Part shown: positions 1 through 8,616 of the stretch, one piece after another | Numbering within the stretch: the first letter of the stretch is position 1 | Layout of the letters: each line of letters begins with the position of its first letter | NCBI RefSeq assembly: GCF_024710765.1 | Contig: NZ_JANJUE010000120.1 | Span: 1-32,565 of the forward strand | Length of the DNA stretch: 32,565 nt | From: Pseudoxanthomonas sp. | GTDB lineage: Bacteria; Pseudomonadota; Gammaproteobacteria; Xanthomonadales; Xanthomonadaceae | Direction of reading: 5' to 3' | Position numbers and translations under genes: made by a program | Notes under the pieces: generated by a model | Seen by the model: the letters and a program-made list of their open reading frames with translations, nothing else | Databases searched by the model: none | What the model was told of the DNA's origin: nothing

Positions 1-1
1 C

Positions 2-460
2 GACTTCATCGACGGTGACAAGGCCTGCGCGCTGGGCGCCAGCTACGGTGGCTTCATGGTCAACTGGATCGCCGGCAACTGGAACGGCCCGTGGAAGTGC
101 CTGGTCAACCACGACGGCGTGTTCGACCAGCGCATGATGGGTTACTCGACCGAGGAACTGTGGTTCACCGAATGGGAACAGGGCGGCACGCCGTACGCGG
201 TGCCGGCGAACTACGAGAAGTTCAATCCGGTCAACCACGTCAAGGACTGGAAGGTGCCGATGCTGATCGTGCACGGCCAGCTGGACTACCGCATCCCGGT
301 CGAGCAGGGCCTGGCCGCGTTCACCGCGCTGCAGCGGCAGGGCATCAAGTCGCAGTTCCTGTACTTCCCGGACGAGAACCACTGGGTGCTGAAGCCGCAG
401 AACAGCGTGCAGTGGCATGACACCGTCAACGCCTGGCTGAAGCAGCACATCGGCCAGTGA
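2..460 (+). CDS. S9 family peptidase (prolyl oligopeptidase type), C-terminal part
   Basis: This is the C-terminal catalytic end of a serine peptidase of the prolyl oligopeptidase / dipeptidyl aminopeptidase group; the gene begins before the window. The reading frame is open from base 2 and the visible 152 residues belong to the alpha/beta-hydrolase domain. The nucleophile elbow GASYGG is at about residues 14-19. The acid is the Asp in HGQLDYRIP, and the catalytic His is in DENHWVLKP near the end, in the order and spacing usual for S9. Such enzymes cleave short peptides, often after proline, and are frequently exported in xanthomonads. The signal peptide and beta-propeller would lie upstream, so the subfamily cannot be settled here. 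A strong terminator follows within 10 bases, so this is the last gene of its transcript. Confidence 0.93.
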   Translation, partial: DFIDGDKACALGASYGGFMVNWIAGNWNGPWKCLVNHDGVFDQRMMGYSTEELWFTEWEQGGTPYAVPANYEKFNPVNHVKDWKVPMLIVHGQLDYRIPVEQGLAAFTALQRQGIKSQFLYFPDENHWVLKPQNSVQWHDTVNAWLKQHIGQ

Positions 461-469
461 CGCACGCAG

Positions 470-499
470 GGCGCGCCGCATCCGCGGCGCGCCTTTTTT
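470..499 (+). terminator. Rho-independent terminator after the S9 peptidase
   Basis: A perfect 10-bp GC-only stem (470-479 with 484-493) and a 4-base loop ATCC are followed at once by six T residues (494-499). It lies 9 bases after the peptidase stop and ends that transcript before the DUF819 gene. Confidence 0.93.
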
Positions 500-558
500 C
501 GTGCCAGGGAAACGGCTGAGCCGAAGGCACCCTTTCATCACCAGGGGAGAGATACCGG

Positions 559-1812
559 ATGGCGGCAGCAGGCACCGGCGCACTCATCAACAACGACATC
601 ATCGTTTTCGGGCTGATCGCCGCCACGCTGGGCGTGATCTTCTGGACGTCCAGCAGCGAGAACCGCCATCTGCGCAAGTTCTACAGCTTCGTGCCCGCGC
701 TGCTGCTGTGCTACTTCATTCCCGGCGTCTACAACACCGTCGGCCTGATCGACGGCGAGAACACCAAGCTGTACAACCCGGTGGCGCGCGATGTGTTCCT
801 GCCGGCCGCGCTGGTGCTGCTGACGCTGAGCATCGATCTGAAGGGCATCCTCGGCCTGGGCTGGAAGATGCTGGTGATGTACGTGGCGGCGGTGCTGAGC
901 ATCATGCTGGGGGCGGTGGTGGCATTCCAGGTGATGGGCTGGTTCCATCCCGAAACCGTCGCCGGCGACACCTGGGCCGGCATGGCCGCGCTGGCCGGCA
1001 GCTGGATTGGCGGCGGCGCCAACATGCTGGCGATGAAGGAGATCTTCGAGGTCAACGCGACCACTTTCGGCCAGTTCGCGGTGGTCGACGTCGGCGTCGG
1101 CTATGTGTGGATGGCGGTGCTGATCTTCTTCGCCGCGCGCGCGCCGGCGCTGGATCGCCACAGCGGCGCGGACACCTCGGCCATCGACGAACTGCGCGAG
1201 CGCATCGCCAGCTACCAGGCCCAGCACGCGCGCATTCCCACCCTGTCGGACCTGATGGTGCTGGGTGGCGTGGCGTTCGGAACGGTGGGATTGGCGCACG
1301 CGGTCGCCGCGCCGCTAGCCGGCTGGTTCGCGGCCAACGTGGCGTGGTCGCCGATGGTCAGCCTGGACAAGCCGTTCGTGTGGGTAGTCCTGCTGGCAAC
1401 CTTCGCGGGCCTGCTGCTGAGTTTCACCCGCATGCGCACCCTGGAAGGCGTGGGTGCGTCGAAGTGGGGCTCGATGTTCCTGTACTTCCTGATCGCCTGC
1501 ATCGGCATGCAGATGGATCTGCTGGCGCTGCTAGAGCGCCCGTGGCTGTTCCTGTTGGGGGTGATGTGGATCGCGGTGCACATCGTGCTGCTGTGGGGCG
1601 TGGGCAAGCTGCTGCGCGCGCCGTTCTTCTATTTCGCCATCGCCTCCCAGAGCAACATCGGCGGCCCGGCCTCGGCGCCGGTGCTGGCCACCGCGTTCCA
1701 TCCGGCGCTGGCACCGGTGGGCGTGCTGCTGGGAACGCTCGGCTACGCCACCGGCACCGGTGCGGCCTACGTGGTTGGCATCACCCTGCGCGCGATGGCG
1801 GGGCAGGGATAA
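559..1812 (+). CDS. DUF819 family integral membrane protein
   Basis: A 417-residue, very hydrophobic protein with about ten to eleven predicted membrane segments and no signal peptide. It matches the DUF819 (YjcL-like) family. A diagnostic stretch is AGSWIGGGANMLAMKEI at about residues 151-167, with a related Gly/Ser-rich stretch near the C-terminus (ASQSNIGGPASAPVLATAF). These two inverted-repeat-like helices look like those of transporters, but to my knowledge no substrate has been firmly assigned to the family. The ATG at 559 is preceded by AGGGGAGAG at 543-551, a good ribosome-binding site. The gene is flanked by terminators on both sides and so is probably transcribed alone from a promoter in the 500-540 region. 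Transport is an inference from topology. Confidence 0.88.
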   Translation: MAAAGTGALINNDIIVFGLIAATLGVIFWTSSSENRHLRKFYSFVPALLLCYFIPGVYNTVGLIDGENTKLYNPVARDVFLPAALVLLTLSIDLKGILGLGWKMLVMYVAAVLSIMLGAVVAFQVMGWFHPETVAGDTWAGMAALAGSWIGGGANMLAMKEIFEVNATTFGQFAVVDVGVGYVWMAVLIFFAARAPALDRHSGADTSAIDELRERIASYQAQHARIPTLSDLMVLGGVAFGTVGLAHAVAAPLAGWFAANVAWSPMVSLDKPFVWVVLLATFAGLLLSFTRMRTLEGVGASKWGSMFLYFLIACIGMQMDLLALLERPWLFLLGVMWIAVHIVLLWGVGKLLRAPFFYFAIASQSNIGGPASAPVLATAFHPALAPVGVLLGTLGYATGTGAAYVVGITLRAMAGQG

Positions 1813-1845
1813 AACCCGACTCGGGGAGTCGATACGGGCGCTGAA

Positions 1846-1879
1846 AAAAGCACGGCAGCCGCCAGGCCGCCGTGCTTTT
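1846..1879. terminator. Bidirectional terminator between DUF819 gene and secreted-protein gene
   Basis: An inverted repeat AGCACGGC / GCCGTGCT (1849-1856 and 1869-1876) has an A-run on the left and a T-run on the right. It can therefore terminate both the rightward DUF819 transcript and the leftward transcript of the convergent gene at 1900-2757. Confidence 0.88.
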
Positions 1880-1899
1880 GTTTCTGCGGGCGATGCACT

Positions 1900-2757
1900 T
1901 CAGTTCAGCGGACAGCCCTGGTTGTTGTACGCGTCCAAGGTGGCGGACAGCGAGATCATCACGTCGCGATCGCCACTGTCCAGGGCGAAGGTGACCTGCT
2001 GGATCACCTGCGCGGTGGTCAGCGGAAAATCCACGCCGGACGATGCCGCGTTCAACAGTGATGCCACCGCCTGCTTCAGCAGGATGCGCTTGCCGCCGTC
2101 CACGCCCGGACCGCCCTGGAAATTGAGCGCGGTCAGGAAGGTGACGTCGGGTGCCCCGCTGCCGAAGTAGCCTTGCAGCAGTGTGTTGACGGTGAACGGC
2201 ACTGGCCAGGAATCATGATGCTTCTTGACCTTCCAGTAACCCAGCGTGCAGCCCTCGAAGCCGGTTTGGTCGGGGGTGGAATAGCAGAAGCTGGCGCGGC
2301 TGATGTGCGGATAGGGAGTGTTGGTGAGGATGGTGAAGCCGGGCGCGGCGGGCAGGTGCAGGCCGGCGTCGCTGGTGACCGGCGGGTCGTAGACATAGAG
2401 CACGCCGCCGTTGTCGTCGCTCAGCGAAACGCTATGGATGGACTGGCCGCTGCTCAGCTGCTCCCAATACAACAGCCAGCCGCTGGTGGATTCGAAATGG
2501 ATCGTGTCCACGGTCAGTACGCCATCGGTGTGCGCCTGCACGCCGTCCGGCAGCGGGTTGATGACCAGTTCGCTGAGGATGCCGGCGGTGTCGAAATCCT
2601 TGCAGCTCAGGCCGACGTCGACCGGCGTCGGCGTGCCGATGGTGCCGGTGGCGTGGGCGGGAAGGGACAGCACCATTCCCAGCGCCAGCGTGGCGGCGGT
2701 GGTGGACAGGAAACCGCGGAACGTGCGCGCCGGCGAGCGGCGTCGTGGTGAATTCAT
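1900..2757 (-). CDS. Secreted protein with GCTxGYWK motif, function unknown
   Basis: A 285-residue exported protein that I do not recognise as a named gene. The ATG at 2757 is preferred over upstream codons in the same frame. It has AAGGGG about 8 bases before it and gives a signal peptide with an Arg-rich start (MNSPRRRSPART), a hydrophobic core and cleavage near AHA-TG (about residue 36). The mature protein has four Cys, which could form two disulfides. In its second half it carries GCTLGYWKVKKHHDSWPVP. The GCTxGYWKxxxHxxSW pattern recurs in secreted proteins of unrelated bacteria, usually of unknown role. After it come repeated aliphatic stretches (LLNAASSG, AQVIQQVTFALDSG) resembling the helical tail seen in those proteins. 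No membrane anchor, sorting signal or catalytic motif is visible. Confidence 0.75.
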   Translation of the reverse strand: MNSPRRRSPARTFRGFLSTTAATLALGMVLSLPAHATGTIGTPTPVDVGLSCKDFDTAGILSELVINPLPDGVQAHTDGVLTVDTIHFESTSGWLLYWEQLSSGQSIHSVSLSDDNGGVLYVYDPPVTSDAGLHLPAAPGFTILTNTPYPHISRASFCYSTPDQTGFEGCTLGYWKVKKHHDSWPVPFTVNTLLQGYFGSGAPDVTFLTALNFQGGPGVDGGKRILLKQAVASLLNAASSGVDFPLTTAQVIQQVTFALDSGDRDVMISLSATLDAYNNQGCPLN

Positions 2758-2890
2758 GGCGAAACCCCTTGTGACGTCGAGTGAAACGGCGGCTACGCGG
2801 CGCGCAGTTCCGTTGGTGTCTGGGGAAACGCCGGGACATCGGCGATGCGGCCAGAACTCGCCGGAAGCCCGATGAACGGTAGCGCGGAAC

Positions 2891-2916
2891 AAAAAAGCGG
2901 GGCCCGCGGGCCCCGC
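2891..2916 (-). terminator. Rho-independent terminator of cstA-ybdD
   Basis: A perfect 20-bp GC palindrome (2897-2916; 8-bp stem, CGCG loop) is followed on the - strand by six T residues (2896-2891). It lies about 25 bases past the ybdD stop and closes the cstA-ybdD transcript. Confidence 0.93.
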
Positions 2917-2941
2917 CGGGAGAGGGGGGAATGGAGGGCAC

Positions 2942-3166
2942 TCAGCAGCAGCGGAATCCGCTCCTGCCGCCGTAGCGCGCCTCCTGGCGTTCGCGGAAGA
3001 AGGTCTTGTAATCCATGACCTCGCGATCCGGATGCTTCTCCAGCATGTGCCGGACATAGTTGTCGTAGTCCGGCACGCCGCAGCACAGCCGCGCGGTCTG
3101 CACCAGCCGGCGCCACACCCGGCGGTGTACCTGGTAGTGGCTGACGGGAACGAGCGCGGTGCCCAT
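2942..3166 (-). CDS. ybdD: YbdD/YjiX family small protein
   Basis: A 74-residue protein of the YbdD/YjiX family (DUF466). Family members are encoded directly after cstA or btsT carbon-starvation and pyruvate transporters in E. coli and many other bacteria. The C-terminal signature is clear: [16 protein letters not shown] followed by the terminal RCC. The middle [15 protein letters not shown] also fits. Its ATG overlaps the cstA stop codon as TGATG (3168-3164), which indicates translational coupling and supports the start. The 74 residues are slightly longer than the roughly 65-67 of E. coli members, because of a basic N-terminal extension. The molecular role is not known to me; the tight coupling suggests it assists the transporter. 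Confidence 0.92.
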   Translation of the reverse strand: MGTALVPVSHYQVHRRVWRRLVQTARLCCGVPDYDNYVRHMLEKHPDREVMDYKTFFRERQEARYGGRSGFRCC

Positions 3167-5238
3167 CACAGGTTCGCCAGCTGCTGCGGATCGACCTTCA
3201 CGTAGGCCGTTTCGCGATCGGTGCGGACCGTGCTGCGACGGGCGGCGACGATGGTCTTGATCGAGTAGATCAGGATCGCGCCCACCACGAACAGGAACAG
3301 CGCGGTGAGGCCGGTGTTGACGTAGGCGTTGACCACGATCTTGTGCATCTCGCCCATGGTCTTGGCCGGAGCGGTGACGGTGCCGGAGGCGATCGCGGCC
3401 TGGTATTTGTGCGCCTGCGCCAGGAAGCCCTGGGCCGGATTGCCGTCGAAGATCTTCAGCAGGCCGGCGGTGGTCGTGCACAGCAGCAGCCACACCGCAG
3501 GAACCGCGGTGACCCACGCGTAGCGATCACGCTTCATCTTGAACAGCACCACCGTGCCGAGCATCAGCGCGATGCCGGCGAGCATCTGGTTGGAGATGCC
3601 GAACAGCGGCCACAGCGTCTTGATGCCGCCGAAGGGATCGGTCACGCCGGTGTAGAGCAGGTAGCCCCACAAGGCCACGCAGCCGCCGGTGGCGATGATG
3701 TTCGCGGTCCAGGATTCGGTGCGACGCATCGCGGGCAGGAAGTTGCCGAGCAGGTCCTGCAGCATGAAGCGGCCGGCGCGGGTGCCGGCGTCGACCGCGG
3801 TCAGGATGAACAGCGCCTCGAACAGGATTGCGAAGTGGTACCAGAACGCCATCGTGTCCTCGCCCGGCAGCACGCTGTGCAGGATCTGGGCGATGCCCAC
3901 CGCCAGCGTGGGCGCGCCGCCGGCGCGGTTGAGGATGGTGCTTTCGCCGATGTCCTTGGCGGTGGCGGTGAGCACGTCGGGGCTGATGGCGAAGCCCCAT
4001 TCGCTGACCTTGGCGGCGACCGTGACCACGTCGCTGCCGACCGCGGCCGGCGGCGCGTTCATCGCGAAGTAGACACCGGGCTCGATGATCGAGGCCGCGA
4101 CCAGCGCCATCACCGCGACGAAGGATTCCATCAGCATGCCGCCGTAGCCGATGTAGGGCATGTGGCCTTCGCTGGCAAGCAGCTTGGGCGTGGTGCCGGA
4201 GGAAATCAGCGCATGGAAGCCGGACACCGCGCCGCAGGCGATGGTGATGAACAGGAACGGGAACAGGCCGCCGGTCCAGACCGGGCCCATGCCGGTGCGC
4301 GCATATTCGGTCACCGCCGGCATCTTCAGATCGGGCATCACGATCAGGATGCCGATGGCGAGCGCCACGATCGTTCCGATCTTGAGGAAGGTGGACAGGT
4401 AGTCGCGCGGCGCCAGCAGCAGCCACACCGGCAGCACCGAGGCGATGAAACCGTAGGCGACCATCATCCAGGTGATGGACTCCTTTGAGAAGGTGAAGGC
4501 CGGGCCCCAGGTGGGATCCGCGGCGACCTTGCCGCCCAGCCAGATCGCGCCCAGCAGCAGGATCAGGCCGACCACGGAAATCTCGCCGATCCGGCCGGGC
4601 CGGATGTAGCGCATGTAGATGCCCATCAGGATCGCGATCGGCATGGTCGCGGCGACGGTGAACATGCCCCATGGACTTTCGGCCAGCGCGTTCACCACCA
4701 CCATCGCCAATACCGCCAGGATGATGATCATGATCAGGAAGGCGCCGAACAGCGCGATGGTGCCGGGGATGCGGCCCATTTCCTCGCGCACCAGATCGCC
4801 GAGCGAACGCGCGTCGCGGCGGCTGGAAATGAACAGCACCATGAAGTCCTGCACCGCGCCTGCCAGCACCACGCCGACCACCAGCCACAGCAGGCCGGGC
4901 AGGTAGCCCATCTGCGCGGCCAGCACCGGACCGACCAGCGGGCCGGCGCCGGCAATGGCGGCGAAATGGTGGCCGAACAGCACGTGCCGGTTGGTGGGCA
5001 CGTAATCCAGGCCGTCGTTGCGGAGCACTGCGGGGGTGGCGCGGGTGGGATCGAGCTGCATCACCTTGTTGGCAATGAACAGCGCATAGAAGCGGTAGGC
5101 GATCAGGTAGATCGAAACCGCCGCGGTGACGATCCAGATCGCGTTGATGTGCTCGCCGCGGCGGAGCGCGACCGTGCCCAGCGCGAACGCGCCGAGAACG
5201 GCCAGTGCCGCCCAGCCGAGTTTCGACAGACCTTTCAT
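3166..5238 (-). CDS. cstA: Carbon starvation protein A (peptide/pyruvate transporter family)
   Basis: A 690-residue polytopic inner-membrane transporter of the CstA/BtsT family, which takes up pyruvate and possibly peptides when carbon is short. Family hallmarks are near the N-terminus: [16 protein letters not shown] followed by [10 protein letters not shown], then [30 protein letters not shown]. Its length is close to E. coli CstA (701). The ATG at 5238 has GGAGG upstream at normal distance and gives MKGLSKLGW. An in-frame codon 19 residues earlier is rejected because it lacks both a ribosome-binding site and family support. The stop overlaps the ybdD start. About 60-100 bases upstream of the start lie two overlapping hairpins (5301-5338), possibly a leader structure. 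Assignment to CstA rather than BtsT is by general similarity, so the exact substrate is not certain. Confidence 0.94.
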   Translation of the reverse strand: MKGLSKLGWAALAVLGAFALGTVALRRGEHINAIWIVTAAVSIYLIAYRFYALFIANKVMQLDPTRATPAVLRNDGLDYVPTNRHVLFGHHFAAIAGAGPLVGPVLAAQMGYLPGLLWLVVGVVLAGAVQDFMVLFISSRRDARSLGDLVREEMGRIPGTIALFGAFLIMIIILAVLAMVVVNALAESPWGMFTVAATMPIAILMGIYMRYIRPGRIGEISVVGLILLLGAIWLGGKVAADPTWGPAFTFSKESITWMMVAYGFIASVLPVWLLLAPRDYLSTFLKIGTIVALAIGILIVMPDLKMPAVTEYARTGMGPVWTGGLFPFLFITIACGAVSGFHALISSGTTPKLLASEGHMPYIGYGGMLMESFVAVMALVAASIIEPGVYFAMNAPPAAVGSDVVTVAAKVSEWGFAISPDVLTATAKDIGESTILNRAGGAPTLAVGIAQILHSVLPGEDTMAFWYHFAILFEALFILTAVDAGTRAGRFMLQDLLGNFLPAMRRTESWTANIIATGGCVALWGYLLYTGVTDPFGGIKTLWPLFGISNQMLAGIALMLGTVVLFKMKRDRYAWVTAVPAVWLLLCTTTAGLLKIFDGNPAQGFLAQAHKYQAAIASGTVTAPAKTMGEMHKIVVNAYVNTGLTALFLFVVGAILIYSIKTIVAARRSTVRTDRETAYVKVDPQQLANL

Positions 5239-5300
5239 GAATCCACCCTCCACGGAGACTCCCGCTAGAGTCCTCCGATGCCGGGGGAGGGTCAATCCGT

Positions 5301-5338
5301 AAGCCGGATTCCCGGCTTCGACTTTGGTCGAAACCCGG
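5301..5338 (-). promoter_or_regulatory. Two overlapping hairpins between corA and cstA
   Basis: Hairpin A pairs AAGCCGG (5301-5307) with CCGGCTT (5312-5318). Hairpin B pairs CCGGCTTCGAC with GTCGAAACCCGG (5312-5338, imperfect at the outer arm). They share the 5312-5318 arm, so they cannot form together. No T-run follows. They lie downstream of corA and upstream of cstA on the same strand. They could be a weak terminator for corA, a leader element of cstA, or chance. Confidence 0.4.
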
Positions 5339-5358
5339 CGCCGATCACCCTTGCGCGG

Positions 5359-6375
5359 CTACAGCCAGCGGACGCGCTTGAACAGGCGGTACAGGCCGAC
5401 GCAGACCGCCGCCACGCCCAGCATCAGCAGGGGATAGGAGAACCGGCCGGCCAGCTCCGGCATGTGCTCGAAGTTCATGCCGTACCAACTGGTGATCAGG
5501 GTCGGCGCGGCCAGCAGCGCGGCCCACGCACCCAGGCGCTTGACCGTCTCGCCCTGCGCCAGCGTCACCAGCGACAGGTTGACGCTCAGCGCGGTGGTGA
5601 GCATCTCGCGCAGGGTGTCGGTGGATTCGTTGACCCGCAGTGCATGGTCATGCACGTCGCGGAAATACAGCCGCACTTCCTCGGGAATCAGCGGACTCTG
5701 CGTGCGCGACAGCTGCGCCAGCACGTCCTGCAGCGGCGCCACCGCCAGGCGCATCTTGGTCAGTTCGCGCTTGAGCTCGTACAGCTTGACCACGGTGACC
5801 CGGCGATAGGTGTCGGCGAAGATATCCTTCTCCAGGGCGTCCAGGGTCTGGCGGAACTCGTCTACGATCGGGCGGTAGTTGTCGACGATGAAATCCAGCA
5901 CCGCGTACAGGCCGTAAGAGGGTCCCAATCCCAGCAGATCCGGTTCGCGCTGGACCCGCTCGCGCACCGGCGCATAGGACAGCGACGCACCGTGGCGCAC
6001 GGTCACCAGGTAGCGTGGCCCGAGGAAGGCGTGGGTCTCGCCGTAGCGGATGCGGTCGTCCACGACCTGCGCGGTCTGCATCACGATGAACAGGGAGTTG
6101 CCGTAGGCCTCCAGCTTCGGACGCTGGTGCGCGTTCTGCGCATCCTCCACCGCCAGGTCGTGCAGGCAGAATTCCTCCTGCAGCTTTTCCAGCACCGAGT
6201 CCGCCGGCTCGTACAGGCCCACCCAGATGAAGGTGCCGTCGTCGACCGCCAGCACGTCGCTGATCTCGTCCAGGGTGATATCCCGGCGCTTGCCCTGCTG
6301 GTCGTAGACGGCGCAATTGATCACGCAGCTGGGCAGGGCGTTCTGGACCGGGTTCAGCGAGGGCGATTGGTTCAT
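5359..6375 (-). CDS. corA: CorA family magnesium/divalent metal transport protein
   Basis: A 338-residue CorA-type channel that forms a pentamer in the inner membrane and passes Mg2+ (some members Co2+, Ni2+ or Zn2+). The N-terminal two thirds are the soluble cytoplasmic domain, including the long helix region DEFRQTLDALEKDIFADTYRR and KLYELKRELTKMRLAVAPLQDVL. Two membrane helices close the protein. The signature YGMNFEHMPEL, containing the GMN selectivity motif, lies between them. The terminus is basic (LYRLFKRVRWL). The ATG at 6375 (MNQSPSLNP) is chosen over a TTG 12 codons earlier; its ribosome-binding site is weak, so the start is less certain than the identity. A REP pair lies just upstream (6436-6540), separating this gene from the GH97 gene. 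Confidence 0.92.
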   Translation of the reverse strand: MNQSPSLNPVQNALPSCVINCAVYDQQGKRRDITLDEISDVLAVDDGTFIWVGLYEPADSVLEKLQEEFCLHDLAVEDAQNAHQRPKLEAYGNSLFIVMQTAQVVDDRIRYGETHAFLGPRYLVTVRHGASLSYAPVRERVQREPDLLGLGPSYGLYAVLDFIVDNYRPIVDEFRQTLDALEKDIFADTYRRVTVVKLYELKRELTKMRLAVAPLQDVLAQLSRTQSPLIPEEVRLYFRDVHDHALRVNESTDTLREMLTTALSVNLSLVTLAQGETVKRLGAWAALLAAPTLITSWYGMNFEHMPELAGRFSYPLLMLGVAAVCVGLYRLFKRVRWL

Positions 6376-6435
6376 GTACCGGATCGTGCGCCAGTTGACC
6401 TTGAGCAGCAAGCGGCCGCCATTGTTCCTTCCCCT

Positions 6436-6540
6436 GTAGGAGCGACGTCAGTCGCGACCCTGCGCCCGACCAAGCACGCCTTGGCCCCATCGAAAATCAC
6501 CTGGCTGGCAGGACGGCGGTCGCGACTGACGTCGCTCCCA
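6436..6540. repeat. Pair of inverted GTAG-type REP elements
   Basis: The left copy at 6436-6459 reads GTAGGAGCGACG, a TCA loop region and GTCGCGACC, forming a GCGAC/GTCGC hairpin behind a GTAG head. The right copy at 6518-6540 is the same unit in reverse orientation, but its head reads TGGG in place of GTAG. The two face each other across about 58 bases. Related copies are at 16825-16890 and 23823-23845. This is the form of REPs mobilised by RAYT transposases; no such transposase is in the window. Confidence 0.88.
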
Positions 6541-6552
6541 CGGAGAGAAGAC

Positions 6553-8574
6553 CTACCTCGCCACGAAGCGGATCGCCTGGCCGCCACCAGGCGCGAGCCT
6601 GAGTTCCAGCGTATCGGCCGCGCCGACCTCGCGTTCCTCGATGACGATGTCCTCGCGTGCGCCCTTCCAGTCTGCCTTGGGACCGTCGCGGTAAATCTGC
6701 GCGGTGTAGCGGCGGCCGGGATCAAGGAATGACAACGGAGCCTTCAGCGTGCGTGGCTGCTCGTCGGTGATCGCGCCCAGGTACCAGTTGTCGCCATGGC
6801 GATCCTTGCGCGCGATGGTCACGTAGTCGCCGACCTCGCCGTTGAGCACGCGGGTGTCTTCCCAGTCCACCGGCACGTCCTTGATGAACTGGAACGGGCC
6901 CGGGTTGGCCTCGTAGTTTTCCAGCAGGTCCGCGGCCATCTGGATCGGGCTGTAGATGACCACGTACAGCGCCAGCTGCTTGGCCCAGGTGGTGGCCACG
7001 CCATCGGGCGAGCGGGTCTTCATGCCGAAGATGCCGGGGGTGAAATCCATCGGGCCCGCCAGCAGGCGGGTGAACACCAGCATGGCTTCGTGCTCGGGCG
7101 GATTGCCGGGCTGGCCCCAGGCGTTGTACTCCATGCCTCGCGCGCCCTCGCGCGAGATCCAGTTGGGATAGGTGCGGCGCAGGCCGGTGTCCTTGATCGG
7201 CTCGTGGGCGTTGATGGCAATGTGTCGCCGGGCGGCTTCGGTCACCACCTTCAGGTGATGGCGGGCCATGTCCTGGCTCTCGTGCCAGGCGTAGTGGACC
7301 GTGCCGTCGCCGCCGATCACCTTGGCCTGGCCGGCGTCGGAGACATAGCCGGTCTTGACCGCGGGCACGCCGACCCGTTGGTACAGGTCGAACGCCGCGC
7401 CCATCTGCGACTCGTAGTGGGCGGCGTTGGCGGAAGTCTCGTGGTGGCCGATCAGTACCACGCCTTTGGATTTCGCATACGCGCTGAGCTTTTCCAGATC
7501 GAAGTCGGGATACGAGCGGGTGAAGCTGAAGTCCTCGCCGTTGCCGAACCAGTCGCCATCCCAGCCGATGTTCCAGCCTTCGACCAGCACCCCGCCGAAC
7601 CCGTGCTTCGCGGCGAAGTCGATGTGCTTGGTCACGTTCTCGTTGGTGGCGCCGTGGCGTGGTCCGGAGGCCCAGGTCCGGGTGTCCAGGTGCATTTCCC
7701 ACCACACGCCGACGTACTTCATCGGCTTGACCCACGACACGTCGCCCAGCACGTTGGGTTCGTTGAGGTTGAGGATCAGGGAAGAGGTCACCAGACCACC
7801 GGCGTCGTCGGCGATCTGCACGGTGCGCCAGGGCGTGTTGAACGGCGCTTCGCGGGTCACCTTGGCGCCGTCGATGCCCGGCGTCAGCAGCGCCTTCAGC
7901 CGGCGTCCTTCCACGCGGGTGAGGTTCATGCCGGAATAGTCGACCAGCGCGGCCTCGTGGATCGACAGATGGGTGCCGTCGGCCAGCCTGAAGGTGATCG
8001 GCGTCTGCGCGTCGCCGACTTCCTCCACCGGGGTGCGTTGGTACAGGTACTCCTCGCGGTTCCATTCGCCAGCCGGAATCCACCAGGCGGTGGCGTCGCC
8101 GGCGAGGGCGAATTCGGTCAGCTCCTCGCGGATCTTCACCATCGGCAGGCCATCCTGGCGGGGAAATTCGTAGCGGAAGCCCAGGCCGTCGTCGTATACG
8201 CGGAACACCAGGTCCAGGTGTCGGCGCGGCCCGGCATTCTCGGCCAAGGTCACCCGCAGTTCGTTGTAGTGGTTGCGGATGCGGCGGCGCTCGCCCCAGG
8301 GCTGTTCCCAGGTCTCGTCGAACGCGCGCGTGCGCGGTGTGGTCACCGCGATGGCGCGATCCAGCTTGGGCGTGTCGAGCAGCAGGAAACCCAGCCGCGA
8401 GGGCGCCAGCAGCGGCTTGCCGTCGCGCTGCACGGTGTAGGTCGGGCGGCCGTCGGGATCGGCGTCCAGTTCCACCACGATGCGGCCGTCAGGCGAGGCA
8501 ACGCGCGCGGCGGGCGCCGCGACCGCGGCCAGGGGAAGGCCCAGGACGGCCAGTGCGAACAGTCGAATCAGCAT
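6553..8574 (-). CDS. Glycoside hydrolase family 97 protein, probable exported alpha-glucosidase
   Basis: A 673-residue exported enzyme of GH97, the family of Bacteroides SusB, which hydrolyses alpha-glucosidic (some members alpha-galactosidic) bonds. The start at 8574 gives a clean signal peptide (MLIRLFALAVLGLPLAAVAA). An ATG 12 codons upstream is possible but buries it. The N-terminal beta-sandwich runs to about residue 270 (VASPDGRIVVELDAD, GLGFRYEFP). The (beta/alpha)8 barrel follows (GVWWEMH, VEGWNIGWDGDW, GHHETSANAAHYE), then a C-terminal beta domain. Glutamates at 458 (NAHEPIKDTG), 476 and 482 (RGMEYNAW) have exactly the spacing I recall for SusB E508, E526 and E532, which are base, calcium ligand and acid. 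That points to the inverting subgroup. The gene lies 42 bases after the DUF4105 gene and may be co-transcribed with it. No susC/D-like genes are adjacent. Confidence 0.93.
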   Translation of the reverse strand: MLIRLFALAVLGLPLAAVAAPAARVASPDGRIVVELDADPDGRPTYTVQRDGKPLLAPSRLGFLLLDTPKLDRAIAVTTPRTRAFDETWEQPWGERRRIRNHYNELRVTLAENAGPRRHLDLVFRVYDDGLGFRYEFPRQDGLPMVKIREELTEFALAGDATAWWIPAGEWNREEYLYQRTPVEEVGDAQTPITFRLADGTHLSIHEAALVDYSGMNLTRVEGRRLKALLTPGIDGAKVTREAPFNTPWRTVQIADDAGGLVTSSLILNLNEPNVLGDVSWVKPMKYVGVWWEMHLDTRTWASGPRHGATNENVTKHIDFAAKHGFGGVLVEGWNIGWDGDWFGNGEDFSFTRSYPDFDLEKLSAYAKSKGVVLIGHHETSANAAHYESQMGAAFDLYQRVGVPAVKTGYVSDAGQAKVIGGDGTVHYAWHESQDMARHHLKVVTEAARRHIAINAHEPIKDTGLRRTYPNWISREGARGMEYNAWGQPGNPPEHEAMLVFTRLLAGPMDFTPGIFGMKTRSPDGVATTWAKQLALYVVIYSPIQMAADLLENYEANPGPFQFIKDVPVDWEDTRVLNGEVGDYVTIARKDRHGDNWYLGAITDEQPRTLKAPLSFLDPGRRYTAQIYRDGPKADWKGAREDIVIEEREVGAADTLELRLAPGGGQAIRFVAR

Positions 8575-8616
8575 GCGGGCCCTGCGTGGATGCGGTGGGA
8601 AAGGCCGCATCCTGCG

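Noticed and set aside
6375-6411. TTG start giving CorA 12 more residues
   Set aside because: There is no ribosome-binding site and the extra residues lack family support; the ATG at 6375 is preferred.
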